Shown here: one piece after another, positions 23,049 to 36,517 of the stretch
Layout: each line of letters starts with the position of its first letter
How positions within the stretch are numbered: the first letter of the stretch is position 1
Assembly: GCA_029204225.1 (NCBI GenBank)
Contig: CM055103.1
Location: 7,830,866-7,894,865 of the forward strand
Origin: Diphasiastrum complanatum
Lineage: Eukaryota > Streptophyta > Lycopodiopsida > Lycopodiales > Lycopodiaceae
Reading direction: 5' to 3'
DNA length: 64,000 nt
Translations under genes and position numbers: made by a program
Notes under the pieces: generated by a model
What the model was told of the DNA's origin: nothing
The model's input: the letters and a program-made list of their open reading frames with translations, nothing else
Databases searched by the model: none

Positions 23049-26000
23049 GTATATATATCATAGATCCCGCGGTACCAGGATCCGCGGATCCAGTGTGGTA
23101 CCGCGGATCCATACTGATCCACGGTACCGCAATATTTAATATATTATTTGTTTTTTTTTACCCTAATTCCCCCCCTCGCTTCATCTCTCTCCCTGCCCAT
23201 CGCGCTGCTGTCCGCACCCTCTTCCTGTTGTCTGCGCTATAAAGTCCTCAATCTAAGGATCCTATTCTAAGCATGCCAATCACAAGCAACACAAAGGAAC
23301 CTGATGGTGGACAAACCAACCCAACCAAACCTAGATCGAACAGATCTAGCCCCCAAACTATGGATCAATCACAAAGAGGAGTATGGCATCACACCAGCAG
23401 CATCCTGCCACTGGTCATGCTATCAAGCATACACTAGTGTGAGCCCAACAGGTATACTTATACCCTCCAAGGCCCATGCACCACTAGTAGTGCACTCTGA
23501 CACCTCACTGAACACCTCTGCAGCCTATCTGGGCCACGTCATCCAGTTCCCCAATGACTCACTGATAGACCCATACAAATCCACCATCAAGTGTTTAGGC
23601 CTACAACCATTGATTATGACCATGTACACATAAGGGCCCCAATTCCCTTATAGTCACAATTAACTTACGGGTTGTTGGTCTACAGATCCCTAGCGTGGAC
23701 ACGCTACTCGAGACCAGTCATGGGCAAGACAGGCGCCCTCTCTATTGTCCGCACACTCTTCGCCATCACACTGTATTTGCGTTGCACAGATCGCTTCCGC
23801 CCCTGCTACTGTTACTTCGGCCATTGCTAGGAATTTTCCAGCTTTCCGCCTCCTATCGCACTCACGATCATCTCTGCCTTTTTTCCCCAATTCCCTCTAC
23901 AGAAATGGTGCATTCCAACCTTGCCGATATGTGGGGCGAGGTGGACATTGTCAGGCGGATTCCCGACAAGTCCAACAAGTCCGGTGCAAAGATCGTGCGC
24001 TGCCGATATTGCCTGGTTGAGTTCAGTGCCACCGTCACTCGCCTTCAAGGCCACCTAATCTGCGCACGCGCCAAAAATGGTGGCACACTGAATGTTGCCC
24101 CCTGTGCCAACATGTCCGTTCCCGTCAGGCAGCGACTTCTGGACACCTACGAGCCACGTATTGTGGTGGGGGAGAACACCATTTCGGAGGGTGTTCTTCG
24201 GTTTTGCACCGCGCCATACGTGGTTGACCCGGAGTTGCTGCCTGCTTGGCTGGCACGCACGAGGAGAGGGAGTGCATCCTCGTCCAGTCCCTTTGTCTCT
24301 CACCCCCCTCAGACAGTTCCGCCAGACGCACCCCCATTTGCACCCATTTCGGTGGATCCCGTCCCATCTCGTCCGCCAGTTGCCACTACGGTTCCACCAC
24401 CACCTATTGTTGCTCACACTCCCCCAATTTACGACTTTCTCATGGACTCTCCACAGTCCGAGCAGGAGCAGGCCCAGGATGAGAGTGATGAGGCCTTCCA
24501 TGATGTTGAGGAGATCCCGTCCTCCCTCCCTTCACATCCGGATGACCTCCCTAGGCAGCAGTTTTCGTATCCCATGCCAGATGTCCCCCCTCCACCAGTG
24601 CACCCCAGTTATGCTGCTGCACCCATCCCTGCCAGTGCATCCCACTCTCCCCATTCCACGTCTACAGCCGATGCATCTACTAGTGCCCAGCCTGTCACGT
24701 CATCATCCATTCCCGTAACGTTTGGTGCACCGTGCTGGAGCTCCGCTACCCGTCGCCCAGCTGGAAGAGTTCTTAGGTAGCAGAGTATTCGCGGCGCGCA
24801 TCAGCCGCACATGGACAGAGAGGCCACACAGGCCGTGGCCAGTCTAATTTATGAGCTGAACCTTCCATTTGCCATCACCGACTCTGAGCCCTTCAGAAGG
24901 GCCTTCCGCCTTGCACAGTCTGTCAGCCCTAGCTGGAGAGTCCCTTGTCCAGAGGTTGTCCGTACACACATGCTGAGGGATAGGGTCGAGTCCTTGTCTA
25001 GAGACATGGAGCCTCTACGTCGCCATTGGGCCACTTACGGTTGCAGCATCATGTCTGATGGCTGGACTGATGTCAGGAGGAGGCCGATCCTCAACATCTT
25101 GGTCTCCAGTTGCATGGGCACACAGTTTTTGAGGGCCGTGGATTGCAGCAGGGGGGGGAGAGTCATATCAGCAGAGTTTATATTTGATGTCATCAGGTAT
25201 TCCATCCTGTCCATAGGCCCACAACATGTCGTCACGGTGGTGACGAACAATGCCACGAATTGCGTTCAGATGGGTGTCCTGCTAGAGGCCGAGTTCCCTC
25301 ACATCGTCCATACCCCCTGTGCAGCGCACGGCATAGATCTTCTGATGGGGGACATAGGTGCACTTCCATGGGTTAGAGCCATCGTCCATGAGGCCCTCTT
25401 CCTGGTGACTTTTGTCACCGGGAAGAGGTGTGTTCTTGCCATGTTCCGGGTGTTCAGCCATCTGGACCTCCGTAAGCCAGCACACACACGCTTTGCATTC
25501 GACTTGGTGGTCATCAATCGTTTGATCAGGTGTAGGGCGCAGCTTCTACAGATGGTTGCCAGTGATCTTTGGAGTGCCAGTACGTTTCAGCGCACTGAGG
25601 ATGGGGAGCACTTTTCTTCCACGGTGAGGGGAGACCAGTTCTTGAGGGATGCACAGACATTGTCAGGACTGCTTCGACCACTCTACATTGTGCTCTGCAT
25701 GGCTGACTGCGAGGGGTCAACACTTGGACTGGTATATGAGCTCATGGACCGGATTGGACAGTTCCTGCAGCTGCCCATCTTGCAGCCAGAGAGGTAAGCA
25801 GTATAGTAATGTAATTGGCCTTTATTTTTTCCGTAGTTGCTAGTTTGTTTTTCTGTCAATGTTATGTTTTTTCGTAATGCCCTAAATCACATGCCTCTCA
25901 CCTGCAGGATGGCCGAGCTGAAGTTCATCTGGGAGACGCAGTGGAAGTACTTCCACAAGACTATCCACAGCGTTGCACACATGCTGCATCCCCTCTTCCT

Positions 26001-29000
26001 CTCTCCGACACAGATCGTAGACAGGGAGCTCGAGGCCGATTGGCTTCAGTACATTCACAGGGTGGGTCCACACATAGGTTTGGATCCTATCAGGCTCATG
26101 GAGGAGCTCGCTGCATTTCATTTCGGCATGGGCACGTTCGGCCACCCGGCTTGTTACGAGCTCGTAACCAGTGCCGAACCCTAGGGAACACAGATAGGTC
26201 AGATACCACAGTCAGGGTCGTGTCCAGTGTACATGACCAACAGGGCAAGACAGTGTGAGTAGTGTGCCCCAGCACGGTCCATAGCCCTAACACAGCCTAG
26301 GGACCCTGTCAGCAGGATAGGGCCCCCAGTTGGGTCCCGACGTGCAGTCGGCCACGTCAGTGCCACGACACTTGGCAGTTGCATGCTACCAGTCCTCACA
26401 CTGGGCTAGGAGGGGCTTACTCTATATCAGGGAGTAGGCAAGGTTGGGTGGATCAGTTAGTGTTTGCCCTACTACGGTGTTAGGATCTATAACAATGGTA
26501 TCAAAGCCATCTCCATCCTAGGGAGTTTAGGAGCAGCAGTAGAGAAAGCTATCAGAAGATAGGAAACATTTCTCATATTCTCAGAAAAGAATAGAGGAGG
26601 AAAATCGTTGTAGGACCAGCTTCAAAATCCTTCAATTTGCTAGAACTTACAGTAGGTTGGAGGAGAATTGTCTGGTAGAGCTTCAGCGCTGTTAGATCAG
26701 CTTTCCTCTCTGATTTTGTGGACGTCTTTCTCGGATTCCTTGCTCAAGTGTTTGTGGTAATCCTTTGTTCTTGCCTTTACCTTTCTTCTTATCCTTAGCT
26801 GGATTTTGCTTCTTCTTAGAAGCAAAGGCATGCTCCTGGAAATCTTCCCTCTTGGAGAGATTAACTCTCCTCATCTCCTCCTGTAACAAGAGACCATAGA
26901 CTTCTTCATAGGTAGGGATCTTCTCTCTCACTGATATCATCATCACAAAGTTCTGATAAGCATATGACAAGCTATTCAGAACTATTGGCACCAAGTCTTT
27001 GTCAGCAATAGACTCTCCAAGTACAGAAAGCTGATATCTAATATCCTGAATCTTAGTAAGATGATCAGTAACTGTCTCCCCTGTCTCCATTCTGAGAGTA
27101 TACAACTTGTTCTTCAAGTAGAGAAACCTGGTTGTACTTGTTGTCTCATACAATGCACAAAGAATGTGCCATGCATCCACAGGCCCTTTGGCTGACCTGA
27201 TTAGAGGAATCACATTATCCCTCACTGACATGTTGATGATTCTGTGTGCCTTTTCCCCTCTCTTGATATAGTCCTTAAGTTCAAGTTCAGATGTTGGAAC
27301 AGGCTCCTCACCTGTCACAAGCTTCCAACATTCTTTGTCTTCAAGAATGTTCTTGATCTTGAATTTCCATATGCTAAAGTTAGTGCCATCAAGCCGGCTG
27401 GCTTCACTCAGCATGCTCTCTGCAAGACTAGACATAGCTGGATAGCAATAAAACACAAAAGGCAAACTGGGGTTTTCACCCAACTAGGGTATGCAGCCAC
27501 TTGCTCAATAACCCTCAGCTTCTGGATTTGAAACTATCCCCCTGTATGGCTGTCCTAGCCCTTGTCCAAGATCCACTCAGAACTTTCACTGAAGTCCCCA
27601 CTGTAGAAAGCGCCCTCCTACAGTCCTGGCTGTCCAAAAAGACTCAAAAATTTTTGTCTCAAATTAGAAACTTTTTGGCTCCCTGTACTCCCCTTGCCAA
27701 CAGTACTCCAACCATGCAGATAGCACAGAGATCAGATGCCCCTACAAAAAGTGCTCCCTCCTCAAAGGTAAGCTGCTCTCCAGGAATGGCAGGAATCTGA
27801 TCAAAAACAGGTCCAAGCTTTCACCACACCACAGGCAACATAACCTGCTCTGATACCATGTCAAATTCCAAGGCCTAGCTATGGAGTATCATAACAGCAT
27901 AGTAAGCACACTATGAAAGCTTCAGAAAACCAGCTATGGAGTAGAACACAAAAGCAAGAGAGAGAGGACTTCAAAGCTCACACAACATGAATGAATATTC
28001 AAAGTGTAGTAGGGCGTGGAAACCCCTCCAAAGTTTGGGCTACATATAGCATGCTATGTATAGAGGTGGTCTCTTGCTAATTCTAGCTCTAGAACCCACA
28101 TGGGTCCTTAACCTACTTGATTTACTTGCCTAATTAGCACAAGTGGGGTGTACTATGTACATAAATGTTTTACCCCCATGTCTTATGCACAACTTACAAG
28201 TTACAAGCATACAAGCCTTAAGGGGCAAAATAGGCATTTATTTCAACACCCCCCTCAATGGCTATTTTGTTCATACCAACACCTAGCATGCTACGAAACT
28301 TTTCAATTTTTTCTCTACTAAGTGCCTTAGTAAAGATATTTGCTGCTTGTTTGTTGGTATCACAGTATTCAAGCTGAATTTCTCCGCTTTGTATCTTCTC
28401 TCGTAAGAAGTGTTGATCCACCTCAATATGCTTCGTACGAGCATGGTACACAGGATTTTTGGCAAGCTGGATGCAACTCTGGCTATCACACTGAAGAATA
28501 GTAGGACCATCCTGTGGAATCTGCACCTCCCCAAGAAGTCTCCTGAGCCATATTGCCTCGCAGGTAGCTTTTGCCGCTGCCCTGTACTCAGCCTCTGTCG
28601 ATGATAAGGTAATTGTGGGCTGTTTCTTGCTACACCAAGAAATGGCCCCTGAACCAAGGTTAAAAGTGTAACCTGTGGTCGACTTTCGATCATCCCTATC
28701 ACCTGCCCAATCCGAATCAGTAAAGCCTCCAAGCTGAAGCTTTCCGTCATCTGTGTACTCAATCCCATAGCAGGTTGTCCCTTTGACATACCTCAAAACC
28801 CTCTTGGCTGCTTTCCAATGTGCTTCAGTTGGAGAACTCATGAACTGGCTTGCTACACCAACCGCATAGGAAATGTCTGGTCTCGTAGTGGTGAGATAAA
28901 TCAGGCTACCCACAAGCTGCCTATAAAGAGTCTCGTTCACAAAAGGAGTGCCATCATCTCTGGATGGCTTACTGCTGGTATCAATGGGCGTGGAAACGGG

Positions 29001-32000
29001 TTTGCAATCCTGCATGTTGAACCTGTTCAAAACTCACATGCATAGTTGGCTTGGGAAATAAACACACAGTTTTCCTTTTTCCAAACCTCCAAACCAAGAC
29101 AATAGTGGATTAAGCCCAAATCCTTCATCTCGAACTCATTTGATAAATGAGCCTTCACCTTTTCAATAAGCTGCCCATTGTTAACCGTGATGACCAAGTC
29201 ATCCACATAGAGAACTATCAAAACAATGTTCCCATGTTCCTCCTTCACGAACAGGTTGCAATCCGACTGACTCTTTATGAATTGCTCCTTGGAAAAATAG
29301 TCGTCAACACGACTATACCAGGCCCTGGGTGCCTGCTTCAAACCATATAAGGCCTTCTTAAGCCTGCATACCATACTTTCCTTGCCCTTAGCCTCAAAAC
29401 CTTGTGGCTGTTCCATGTAGACTTCTCAGCCAACTGTCCATTAAGAAAAGCACTCTTCACGTCCATTTGATGGACCTCCCAACCAAAAAATGCAGCCAAT
29501 GCTAAAACCAACCTGATAGACGTCATCTTAGCTACCGGTGCAAACGTCTCATCATAGTCCAAGCCCTCCTTCTGTGCATAGCCTTTAGCAACCAGCCTTA
29601 CCTTATGCTTTTCAATGCTCCCATCAGATTTGTATTTGGTCCTGTAGACCCACTTGCAGCCAATAGGACGCTTCCCTTTTGGTAACTTCACCAAATCCCA
29701 TGTATCATTCTTGAGAATGGAGTCGTACTCCTCTTGCATAGCATGTTGCCATACCTTCTCATCTGCTGCCTCAACGAATGTATGTGGATCTTGTGAATCC
29801 AAAATAGTAGTCATAAGTGCATAGTTTGTCTCCTGGTGTTCATGCTACTGGGCTTGCCTTTGAGACCTCCTAGCCCCTGGATTGCTGCTCTATCCCATAT
29901 CCAATATCAAACCATCCTGCACAGTTTGCCAATACCACTTGGGAAACTTCTTCCTTGCAGTTGGTGATGAAGACGGTGAATAGGACTCAACAGATTTGCC
30001 CGTTTCCTTAAGCTTCCTAGCCTCCTCGGATTCTTCCTCTTGATCACTCATATGATCATCCTGAGGCTCCCCAATATATGGATGTGGGTCATCAAGTATT
30101 GGCACAAATTCACTTGTACCGTCCTCCATCTCAAGTTCCTCTATAGGAGGCGTTTGATCTTCTTCAAAGATCACATCTCAACTTATGATCCTCTTCTTGC
30201 TAGTAAGATCGTAAAGTCTGTAAGCTTTGCTTTCTTCACTGTATCCCAAGAAAATACTCTTTGCTGATTTTGCATCCAGCTTCTTCCTGTTATCCTTGGG
30301 AATATGGGCATAGGCCGTACAACCAAACACTCGCAAAGCGCGTACCTTGGGCTTAATGCCGCTAAATGCCTCTTCTGGAGTCTTGCCTTCCACAGCTTTT
30401 GTTGGACTTCTATTCAACAGAAACACTGTTGTTTGCATTGCCTCGCCCCAAAAAGAGTTGGGCAACCCCCTTGCCTTGAGCATGCACCTTGCACACTCCA
30501 CAATAGTTCGGTTCTTTCTCTCTGCTACGCCGTTTTGCTGAGGGGTATGCGGAGCTGTAAGCTGCCTTTTGATCCCATTGGCCTTGCAGAATTCCACAAA
30601 TTATGTCTTAATGAACTCTCCACCACTGTCTGACCGGAGCATCTTTATCTTCTTTCCTGAATGTTCTTCTACCAAAGCTTTGAAATGCAGGAAGTACTTG
30701 AATGCTTCAGATTTTAACTTCAAGAAATAAATCCAAATCTTGCGTGAGAAGCCATCAATAAAGGTCATAAAGTAATATGCCCCCCCTGCAGATTTTGTTT
30801 GGGTTGGCCCCCACAAATCTGAATGTATCAAGTCAAGTATGCCTGCTGCCCTGGTGGTGCTTTCCTTGAGAAACTTATGTCTTTGTTGTTTTCCCATAGC
30901 GCAAGCCTCGCAAACTGAAGAGCTTGGATTAACAACTTGAAGCCCCTCCACCATATGATGCTGGTTCAACACCTGCATGCTTTGGTAGCCAAGATGTCCA
31001 TACCTCTCATGCCACAACCTATCCACATCCCTTCCTTTTGCTGTATAAGCATGCTGAGTAAGGATAGAAGTGTATAACCTGTACAGATTACTGCAATCCT
31101 TTGGCCACAACCTTCATATTATCACTCAAGTCCAACACAAGACAAGAAGTAGCATCAAATTCTACTTTCATATTTTGTTGAGTGATAGCTCCTACTGAAA
31201 GAAGATTTTTAGCAAGTCCTGGTACATATAAGACATTCTTAATGACTTTGACTTCTCCTGATGGAAGCTTTACAGGTACTGTGCCCTTTCCCTTGACCTT
31301 GTGTGTTGAGTTGTCACCTAGGCACACCTCTTGTCCATCACTAATCCCCACAAAGGTATCAAACCAATCCCTATGAGGGGTCATGTGCTTTGAAGCACCT
31401 GATTCAATGTACCAACCACCTGTTGTAGCTTGTGAAGCCAATGCAACAGAGAATAACTCAGCTTGCCTTATGTCACTCTGCTCCTCTCTTGCAACACTCT
31501 CAACAACATTTCCTCCTTGCTTCTTTGTGCCCTTCTTTTGGTCTGCAAGCTTCTTCCTGCACTCAAAAGCAAAGTTTCCATATTTACCACAGTAATTGCA
31601 ATTCCCCTTCCTTCGAGGTGTGGAAGAGGTATTCGAGGAGGGTTGTGCTTCTGACATCTGCAAGTTCTCCATTCCTTGCTCAAGTGTTTGTGGTGTTCCT
31701 TTGTTCTTGCCTTTACCTTTCTTCTTATCCTTGGCTGGATTTTGCTTCTTCTTAGAAGCAAAGGCATGCTCCTGGAAATCTTCCCTCTTGGAGAGATTAA
31801 CTCTCCTCATCTCCTCCTGTAACAAGAGACCATAGACTTCTTCATAGGTAGGGATCTTCTCTCTCACTGATATCATCATCACAAAGTTTTCACCACACCA
31901 CAGGCAACATAACCTGCTCTGATACCATGTCAAATTCCAAGGCCTAGCTATGGAGTATCATAACAGCATAGTAAGCACACTATGAAAGCTTCAGAAAACC

Positions 32001-35000
32001 AGCTATGGAGTAGAACACAAAAGCAAGAGAGAGAGGACTTCAAAGCTCACACAACATGAATGAATATTCAAAGTGTAGTAGGGCGTGGAAACCCCTCCAA
32101 AGTTTGGGCTACATATAGCATGTTATGTATAGAGGTGGTCTCTTGCTAATTCTAGCTCTAGAACCCACATGGGTCCTTAACCTACTTGATTTACTTGCCT
32201 AATTAGCACAAGTGGGGTGTACTATGTACATAAATGTTTTACCCCCATGTCTTATGCACAACTTACAAGTTACAAGTATACAAGCCTTAAGGGGCAAAAT
32301 AGGCATTTACTTCAACACCAATTGCATGGGGAGCATGATGTTCCCAACAGTCCTATGGTCTGCAGTTCAGAGCTCTGTCAGCTAATCGGAGACGAAGACC
32401 ATCAGGTATTTTTATGTGACTTTCAGTTTATTCCTGAAGTTTCTATTTCCAGTTCTATTCAGCAGAAAATCAGTAAATTAGAAACTTTATTGTCTAAATT
32501 TAAAGATGTTTTTCCTGAAGATTTGCCACATGGTTTACCACCTAGCAGAGAGGTAGATCATGTAATAAACCTAGTACCAGGTACAACACCTGTTTCTAAA
32601 CCTCCGTATCGGGTCAGCCGAACAGAGGATGAAGAAATAACTAGGCAGTTAACAGATTATCTTGGGAAAGGCCAAATTCAGACCAATAGTTCACCATGGG
32701 CCTCACCAGTCCTATTAGTGAAAAAGAAAGAGGGGTCTATGCGTCTTTGCGTAGATTACAGAGCCCTCAATAAAGTCACAATTAAGAATAAATACCCTAT
32801 GCCTTGGGCAGACGAGTTGTTTGACCAACTCGACGGGGCTAAGTTTTTCAGCAAAATAGACCTCAGATCGGGAAATCATCAAGTCCGTATAAAATCGGAA
32901 GATGTCTCGAAAACAGCTTTTAGGACTCGTCACGGTCATTATGAGTTTAGGGTGATGCCATTTGGGCTCACAAATGCTCCAGCTACCTTTATGACCTTGA
33001 TGAACAGTGTCCTCAGACCATACTTGGGTAAGTTTGTGGTCGTATTTTTAGATGACATCCTCGTCTACAGCAAAACGAGGAAGGAGCATCTAAAACACCT
33101 CAGAAAGGTGTTTCGACTGCTCAGAAAGCATAAGCTTTATGCTAAACAATCCAAGTGTGAATTCTTCGTTGAAGAAGTAGCATATTTGGGTCACATTATC
33201 TCTTCAAAAGAGATGGGATTAAGATGGACCCAAATAAGGTTAAAGCCATACTCAGTTGGCTGAGACCTCAGAATATTTTGGAACTTAAGATCTTTCTTGG
33301 TTTGGCGGAATATTATAGACGATTTGTCAAGGAATATGCTCAGATAGCAGTTCCCATGACAAATCTTCTTAAGGGGAAGGGAAAGGAGTTCATTCGGGAG
33401 TCCGCACAGTAGGAGAGCTTTGATGCTCTCAAAACAGCCTTAGCTACAGCACCAGTTTTAAAGGTCGTCGACCCCAATCAGCCATTTGTGGTCGAAACAG
33501 ATGCTAGCGACTTTGCAGTAGGTGTTGTGCTAACTCAGGGTGGACGACCAATTGCGTTCGAGAGTAAAAAACTCGAGCCAGCTCAGACTAGGTACAGTGC
33601 CTATGAAAAGGAACTCTTTTCTATAGTTCATGCCCTTAAGACTTGGAGGCATTATTTGTATGGTGCCAACTTTGAGGTCCTGACAGACTATGAGAGTCTC
33701 AAATACCTTTGCAATCAACCTGAGCTTAGAGGTCGGAAAGCTCATTGGGCAGAGTTGATGCAAGAGTTTGACATGTGTATCAGATATAGACGTGGAAAAT
33801 TCAATACAGTAGCAAATGCCCTTAGCAGAATGCCTATGATAAACGAGCTGAGTTTTAGTCAGATTCGTAATGAGTTACTCGAGTCCTTGAGAGGGAAATG
33901 CCAGCATGATGCATTCTTCTCTACTATCTGGAACTCAGTCCAGAGCAGACAGTTACAGACTCCAGAAAAAGTTCCCAGGGCTGGTGCCAGTTATACGGCA
34001 GCTTCCATTGAGGATGATGATGAGTCTGAGTATACGTCGTTAGATGACGTTGAGGATTCTGAGCCTGTATTACCCAAGCAAACCCCAGTGGTTGAGGGTC
34101 ACTTGACTCAAGGATTCAAATGGAAACAGTATTCCATTCAGGATGAGTACTTGCTCTATAGAGATAGAGTATGTGTCCCCAATTCAGAGGATTATAGGCA
34201 GCAGGTCCTATATGAATGTCATGACAATCCTAGTGCGGGACACCCAGGCATACAGAAGACCTATGAGCTTCTTCGTAGGCAATTTTTCTAGCCCAGTATG
34301 AAAAAGGACGTCCACCAGTATGTAACCAATTGCCAGAAATGTCAAGTAAACAAAGCAGAGCGTTTAAAGGCAGGAGGGTTGTTGCATCCCTTAGAAATAC
34401 CAGCTGGCAAATGGGAGAGTATCTCCATGGATTTTATAGTAGGCCTGCCTAAAACCCAAAAGGGTAATGACGCTATATGGGTCACAGTTGACCGTCTGAC
34501 CAGAATGGCTCATTTCATTCCGACCAAAACAACCGTTAGAGCTCCAGAGTTAGCGAGGTTGTTTGTAGACGGGCTATTTAAATTGTACGGTCTACCTTCC
34601 GGCATAGTCAGCGACCGGGATAGTAAATTTACTGGAAATTTTCGGAGGGCAGTACTCCATCATCTCCATACTAAACTTAATATAAGTACCACCGACCATC
34701 CACAGACGGACGGTCAAACAGAGAGGGTAAATCAAGTGCTGGAGGATATGCTTCGTGCATACGAAAGCAAGAAGCAGACTAATTGGGAGGAGTATCTCTC
34801 GATATTAGAGTTTGCTTACAACAGTACCAAACATTCAGCTACGAGATACAGCCCATTTATGCTGATGTACGGTTTTCAGCCACGCTCACCCACAGTTGTA
34901 GGGTTTAAACAAGAAAAAGTTGAAGCAGCCAGAAACTTTTTAGAGGACCTAAACCAGATAATAGAACATGCTAAGCGTAGCATTAGGCAGTCCCAGGATC

Positions 35001-36432
35001 GAGCCAGGCATTATGCAAATCCACACAGACGGGATGTGCAGTTCTCCACTGGTGAGAAAGTCTACTTGAGAGTCCCAGTCGACTCTAAAACCCTCAAATC
35101 AGGAGTGTGTGCTAAGTTGTCTCCAAGGTATTGTGGTCCCTTTACCATCAGTAGGAGACATAGGCGAGGTCACCTATGAACTAGAACTCCCACACAGCAG
35201 TAAGGTTTTTCCAGTCTTTCATGTAAGTCAGTTACGAAAAGCCTTAACCAGATCAAACAATCTGGTAGGGGACAGTGTTCTAATTCTCCCATTGGATCCT
35301 CAGCAACCTCCACATGAACCACAGGAGATTCTTGATAGTAGATAGACGCAGACTCGTCATACTCTATACCGAGAATATCTGGTTAAGTGGAATGATCAGC
35401 CTGTTGAGAATGCCACTTGGGAAAGAGGCAGCGTCCTTCGCAAGATTTTTCCAGACTTTGTCTTAGAGGACCAAGACGGTTCTTAAGGGGGAGGGAGTGT
35501 TACGAGCTCGTAACCAATGCCGAACCCTAGGGAACACAGATAGGTCAGATACCACAGTCAGGGTCGTGTCGAACATACATGCCCAACAGGGCAAGACAGT
35601 GTGAGTAGTGTGCCCCAGCACGGTCCATAGCCATGGTGGGCCTAACACAGCCTAGGGACCCTGTCAGCAGGATAGGGCCCCCAGTTGGGTCCCGACGTGC
35701 AGTAGGCCACGTCAGTGCCACGTGGCCGACACTTGGCAGTTGCATGCTACCAGTCCTCACACTAGGCTAGGAGGGGCTTACTCTATATCAAGGAGTAGGC
35801 AAGGTTGGGTGGATCAGTTAGTGTTTGCCCTACTGTGGTGTTAGGATCTATAACACGGCTGCTCAGGATCTAGAGAGGAGGCAGCTTCCCATTACCTGGT
35901 GAACCATGTTCGGTAGCACCTATCCATCCATACAGCGTCTTGCACTGCGTGTCCTTTCTCAGGTATGTATTTCATTTGGTCCTCCATTGCTGTGTTTCGT
36001 TGACCTTCCACCCGTGCACATGTGCTGAAGCATTTCATTGCACGTACCACAGGACTGTGCTGCCTCCGTGTGTGAGCGTAATTGGAGCACATGGGCACTC
36101 ATTCACACGAGGAGAAGAAACCGGTTGTCAGTGAGTCAGTTGGAGCGGTTGGTGTTCTGTAGCACCAACGCACGTCTCGCCAGGAGACTTCCGACCATTA
36201 CGAGCGCATTGCAAGTGATAAGCTATTCTCCCATAGCATGTTGGTTGACCCTTGGTACGTTGGTGTCAATTCTTGCAAAAGTTCTCTCTGACATGCAAAT
36301 TTTAATCCTTGCAGACGAAGATATCTAATTTGGAGCGCCAGGTTGACTTGCCTACGGACAGCGTCCATCCCATGCCTGCAGATGACTTCGGCACACAGTT
36401 GATGGCAGAGAGAGAGAGAGGGAGCTTGCCGA

Positions 36433-36517
<85 letters not shown>

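Larger units (their letters stand above)
21903..23230 (-). mobile_element. hAT relic on the minus strand (hAT-3)
   Basis: A transposase fragment truncated at its C-terminal side (21903), with an upstream Gly/Pro/Ser-rich segment to about 22950, an (AT)n tract and a GGTACC-rich end. The protein is related to hAT-1 and hAT-2 in this window. Confidence 0.75.
26741..32317 (-). mobile_element. Ty1/copia tandem array (copia-1): LTR-pol-LTR-gag
   Basis: On the minus strand, from right: LTR (32317-31928), primer-binding site, shortened gag, protease, integrase, RT and RNase H. Then a polypurine tract, a second LTR (28248-27859), another primer-binding site and a second gag (27435 to about 26741), where it stops abruptly. 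Two elements thus share one LTR, as expected from unequal recombination. The LTRs differ at only about three of 390 positions, so the array is young. Confidence 0.88.
26152..35855 (+). mobile_element. Ty3 chromovirus (gypsy-1), split by a copia array
   Basis: A 5' LTR (26152-26494), a primer-binding site, a leader to 26740, then the copia array (26741-32317). Pol follows from about 32330, then a polypurine tract and the 3' LTR (35498-35855). It is flanked by CGGCT. Gag and protease are missing, evidently lost around the copia insertion. The integrase ends in a chromodomain, which defines chromoviruses. Confidence 0.92.

Noticed and set aside
23304-23633. 109-codon plus-strand frame between hAT-3 and hAT-1
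   Set aside because: No recognisable domain, no splice or promoter support, composition not codon-like.
27847-27858. TGGTATCAGAGC as part of a tRNA gene
   Set aside because: Only the 12 bases of a primer-binding site are present, directly after an LTR; no tRNA cloverleaf.
36406-36512. (GA)n in hAT-1 as a LINE tail
   Set aside because: No LINE 3' UTR adjoins it and the repeat is in frame with hAT codons on both sides.
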